From positions 1-17,583 of the forward strand of contig CBDCUC010000018.1 in the NCBI GenBank assembly GCA_965222485.1: a DNA stretch of 17,583 bases. The letters run 5' to 3'. Shown here in pieces: positions 15,189 through 17,583 of the stretch. Source of the DNA: CBDCUC01 sp965222485. Lineage in GTDB: Bacteria; Pseudomonadota; Alphaproteobacteria; Rhizobiales; Hyphomicrobiaceae. A program made the position numbers and the translations under genes. The stretch's first letter is position 1, and each line of letters opens with the position of its first letter. The notes beneath the pieces were generated by a model that did not search any database, was not told the DNA's origin, and saw nothing but the letters and a program-made list of their open reading frames with translations.

Positions 15189-16415
15189 CTACAAAATCTG
15201 AAGAGATGGAACCGCCCTAACGAAGCGACCACCCCACGCCCTCACCTGTTGGAGCTGTTGCATAATCTCACCCGCTAGGTTCCATGGAAAGATGACAACT
15301 CTGTCCGGCTGGTCGGCCTCGAGCCTCTCAATCCCAACAATCGGAATATGACTACCCGGCAGGAATTTCCCTTGTTTGTTGGGGTTGGCATCAACGACGT
15401 ACGGCATGAGATCGGCATGCACACCCGCATAGTTCAACAGAGTGTTGCCCTTTGCCGCAGCGCCATAGCCTGCAACCTTCACGCCATCACGCTTTGCATC
15501 AAGAAGAAATCTTAGGAAGTCGTCCTTTACTTTGTCCGCGCGGCTCTGGAAGTTCTGGTAATAAGCCAGTGTAGCCATGCCGGCGTCCTGCTCGGCCGCA
15601 AGCAAGCTAGCCACTGAAGCCTCAATGTCGCGAGAGCCTTGATCGGCGCGCTGCGCGAACACTCGGAGGCTGCCGCCGTGGGTTGGTATCTCTTCAATAT
15701 CGAATACTTGAAGGCCATTGGCCTCAAAAATCGTGCACACGGAGGTCAGCGACAGATACGAGTAGTGCTCATGATAGACGGTATCGAACTGGGCCTCGGA
15801 AACCAGACCCAACAAGTGCGGGAATTCAAACGTTGCAACACCATCGGGCTTGAGAAGCCTGACAAATCCGCAAACAAAGTCATTTATGTCCGGAACGTGC
15901 GCCAAGACATTGTTTGCGACAATTAGATCGGCGCTTTGCCCTTTGGCCGCCAAGCGATCAGCAAGCTCGATTCCGAAAAATTCCTCAACAATATCTATTC
16001 CCTTCTCACGGGCGGCAGACGCCGTGCTCCTTGTCGGCTCGATACCATAGCAAGGAATACCAAGCTCTTTGACGAATTGGAGCAAATAGCCATCATTGGC
16101 AGCAACCTCAGCGACCATACTTTCCCTGCCAAGACCAAGTCGCCGGCTGATTGCCGACACATAGTCTTTGCTGTGCTGCAGCCACGAACGCGAATAGGAG
16201 CTGAAGTAGGCGTAGTTCTCGTCGAAAAGTTCCTGGGCACCGGCGTAGTCTTCCGTCTGCACTAACCAGCACTGGCTGCATACGAGAACACGAAGGGGAA
16301 CATAACGCTCAGGCCGGTGTATTTCTGATGCATGTAGATACGCATTCGATGGCGGTGCGCTTGCCAGATCAAGAAACACATCACCGATTCTAGCGGCGCA
16401 ATGCCGACACTTCAT
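15189..16415 (-). CDS. Sugar C-methyltransferase, TylCIII/TcaB9 type
   Basis: Predicted to add a methyl group from SAM to carbon 3 of a nucleotide-linked 4-keto-6-deoxy sugar, giving a branched-chain sugar. The 408 residues show all three family domains: an N-terminal zinc-binding domain (C3, C6, C46, C49 in CRHC and CSQC), a Rossmann methyltransferase domain (motif I VAEVAANDGYLL, 101-112; VLAHVPD, 170-176), the conserved YHEHYSYLS (214-222) with likely catalytic Tyr/His residues and HGGSLRVF (246-253), and a C-terminal domain with GYGAAAKGNTLLNY (near 325-338). Start: the ATG at 16415, with AAGGA 8 bases upstream, shares ATGA with the stop of the epimerase gene, so translation is probably coupled. 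The neighbours (CDP-glucose dehydratase, epimerase) supply a fitting keto-sugar substrate. Confidence 0.92.
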   Translation of the reverse strand: MKCRHCAARIGDVFLDLASAPPSNAYLHASEIHRPERYVPLRVLVCSQCWLVQTEDYAGAQELFDENYAYFSSYSRSWLQHSKDYVSAISRRLGLGRESMVAEVAANDGYLLQFVKELGIPCYGIEPTRSTASAAREKGIDIVEEFFGIELADRLAAKGQSADLIVANNVLAHVPDINDFVCGFVRLLKPDGVATFEFPHLLGLVSEAQFDTVYHEHYSYLSLTSVCTIFEANGLQVFDIEEIPTHGGSLRVFAQRADQGSRDIEASVASLLAAEQDAGMATLAYYQNFQSRADKVKDDFLRFLLDAKRDGVKVAGYGAAAKGNTLLNYAGVHADLMPYVVDANPNKQGKFLPGSHIPIVGIERLEADQPDRVVIFPWNLAGEIMQQLQQVRAWGGRFVRAVPSLQIL

Positions 16416-16975
16416 GCCGGCAATCCTTCAAGGTGACGATCCAATGCAGGTAACCCCTTGTCTCTTTCCGACATCACCGAGACCGCAAGTGGCCAAGCAA
16501 TACCAATCTCCGGATCGAGTGCGTTGATGCCTCCTTCTGCAGCCGGCGTGTAGTCGGCGGTGTGCAAGTATAGCATTTCGCAATTCTCCTCCAGGGTCTG
16601 AAACCCGTGAGCAAAGCCTTCCGGGATTAACAGCGACAAACCATTATCGCGGCTTAACTCAATGCCGAACCACTTGCCAAAAGTCGTTGATCCATCACGA
16701 AGGTCAACAGCAACGTCGAACACACAACCTTGCAAACAGGATACTACCTTTGCCTCCATCGCGGGTGGTTTCTGAAAGTGCAATCCCCTGATTGTGCCCT
16801 TCTCACGTGTCACGGTCCTATTGATTTGCCGGATTACTTTGTCGAGACCTGCCTCCTCGAACTCGCTCACACAATATGTCCGTTCTAGCAAACCACGCGA
16901 ATCGCCGATCGGATGCCGCTTCACGAGTTTTAGTCCTAGAAGCTCAGTTGATTTGAAGTCGAACCTGCGGGTCAT
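16412..16975 (-). CDS. RmlC/RfbC-like 4-keto-6-deoxy-sugar epimerase
   Basis: Predicted cupin-fold epimerase of 187 residues acting at C3 and/or C5 of a nucleotide 4-keto-6-deoxyhexose. Key residues: RGLHFQ (63-68) with the catalytic His66, the VDLRDGSTTFGKW segment (90-102), IPEGFAHGFQTL (117-128), and DYTPAAEGGI...DPEIGIAWP (141-162). The usual YYxP is DYTP here, leaving one Tyr. Because the upstream gene makes a CDP-linked rather than dTDP-linked sugar, I do not give the symbol rfbC; the true substrate is probably CDP-4-keto-6-deoxyglucose. Its ATG shares ATGA with the dehydratase stop, and its stop shares ATGA with the C-methyltransferase start. Confidence 0.9.
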   Translation of the reverse strand: MTRRFDFKSTELLGLKLVKRHPIGDSRGLLERTYCVSEFEEAGLDKVIRQINRTVTREKGTIRGLHFQKPPAMEAKVVSCLQGCVFDVAVDLRDGSTTFGKWFGIELSRDNGLSLLIPEGFAHGFQTLEENCEMLYLHTADYTPAAEGGINALDPEIGIAWPLAVSVMSERDKGLPALDRHLEGLPA

Positions 16976-17583
16976 TTTAGGCTCTCAGAATAGTCGTCTA
17001 TCTGCTTTAGCGAATAAGCCAACATGTCCGCTTTTTCATTCCATGCCTTGTACCAGCGCGTGGTCTCCTCAACGGCACGTCCTAACGACCATTGAGGGCG
17101 CCAGAGTAACTCATCGCGCGCCTTCGTCGAATCGAGTCTCAGAAGCCGCGCTTCTTTAAACTCTGGCTCAACCTCGTCGCAAACACTCACAGTGGCGTTT
17201 CCACCCCATGTCCTAGCCGCCAGTCGAGCCACTTCGAGCACAGTCGCCTCAGACGTCGGATCGGGGCCGAAGTTCCATCCCATCGCCAATTCATTCGATT
17301 TTGGCTGGCTTAGCCGTTCAGCAAGAGCAAGATATCCTGCTAGCGGCTCCAATACGTGCTGCCAAGGCCGAAGTGATTGCGGATGACGCAACTGTACCGG
17401 CTGATCTGTTGCGAATGACCGGATACAGTCGGGAACAAGACGGTCCCGTGCCCAATCTCCGCCCCCAATCACATTTCCGGCGCGCACACTTGCCACACCG
17501 ACCGTCGAGGGTAGTTCAGAAAAGTAGCTCGAACGGTAGGCCGCCGTTACAAGTTCCGCACAAGCCTTGCTGGAGCTGTAGGG
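16972..17583 (-). CDS. rfbG: CDP-glucose 4,6-dehydratase, C-terminal part (5' end outside window)
   Basis: Extended short-chain dehydrogenase that converts CDP-glucose to CDP-4-keto-6-deoxyglucose with bound NAD. Only the C-terminal 203 residues are in the window. The catalytic Tyr-x3-Lys is the second to sixth visible residue (YSSSK), and RAGNVIGGGDWARDRLVPD follows, a stretch highly typical of RfbG. WQHVLEPLAGYLALAERL and the late LLWRPQWSL also match the family's substrate-binding domain. The frame is open to base 17583, so the N-terminal NAD-binding half lies beyond the edge. It heads the minus-strand sugar operon and overlaps the epimerase by four bases; a CDP-glucose synthase gene (rfbF) is expected next to it outside the window. 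Confidence 0.93.
   Translation of the reverse strand, partial: PYSSSKACAELVTAAYRSSYFSELPSTVGVASVRAGNVIGGGDWARDRLVPDCIRSFATDQPVQLRHPQSLRPWQHVLEPLAGYLALAERLSQPKSNELAMGWNFGPDPTSEATVLEVARLAARTWGGNATVSVCDEVEPEFKEARLLRLDSTKARDELLWRPQWSLGRAVEETTRWYKAWNEKADMLAYSLKQIDDYSESLK

Noticed and set aside
1..17583. Mobile elements, CRISPR arrays, tRNA/rRNA genes, riboswitches
   Set aside because: I looked for transposase motifs, terminal inverted repeats, regularly spaced repeats and tRNA-like segments by eye and found none.

Overview
This window lies inside a surface-polysaccharide locus (O-antigen or capsule type) of a Gram-negative bacterium, most likely an alphaproteobacterium of the Rhizobiales kind. 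The organism guess rests on gene style, many GTG/TTG starts and moderate base composition, so it is weak. The locus assignment is strong: nearly every recognisable gene makes, modifies, moves or transfers sugars. I see no transposase, tRNA, rRNA, CRISPR array or phage gene. Both edges cut genes: a sulfotransferase-like gene at the left is open to base 1, and a CDP-glucose 4,6-dehydratase gene at the right lacks its N-terminal half.

Layout. Left (3-2045): a sulfotransferase-like protein with a beta-rich tail (+), then a convergent WbpD/WlbB-type left-handed beta-helix N-acetyltransferase (-). Centre-left (2743-7445, all +): a class I methyltransferase, a flippase-like LPG-synthase/AglD-type membrane protein overlapping it, an FkbM-family methyltransferase, a membrane-anchored DPM1/GtrB-like family 2 glycosyltransferase, and a second small methyltransferase. 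Centre-right (7464-13705, all -): a protein with an ABC-exporter layout whose ATPase domain has lost every catalytic motif, a large polytopic membrane protein resembling GT-C glycosyltransferases, and a sulfotransferase fused to a polysaccharide-deacetylase-like domain. Right (14269-17583, all -): a tight sugar-nucleotide operon of CDP-glucose 4,6-dehydratase, RmlC-like epimerase and TylCIII/TcaB9-type sugar C-methyltransferase, joined by two ATGA stop/start overlaps and followed by a CmcI-like (cephalosporin hydroxylase family) methyltransferase.

How they may work together (inference). The right-hand operon would build a CDP-linked 6-deoxyhexose with an added C-methyl branch. The glycosyltransferases would place sugars on a lipid carrier or polymer. 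The FkbM, CmcI-like and class I enzymes would add O-methyl groups, the WbpD-like enzyme would acetylate an amino sugar, and the two sulfotransferase-like proteins would add sulfate. The result would be a heavily methylated and possibly sulfated surface glycan. The two proteins most worth a second look are the sulfotransferase-deacetylase fusion, which has the activity pair of animal heparan-sulfate NDST enzymes in reversed order, and the ABC-exporter-like protein with a dead ATPase domain.

Limits: all assignments come from reading motifs by eye. No alignments, structure predictions or database searches were run.
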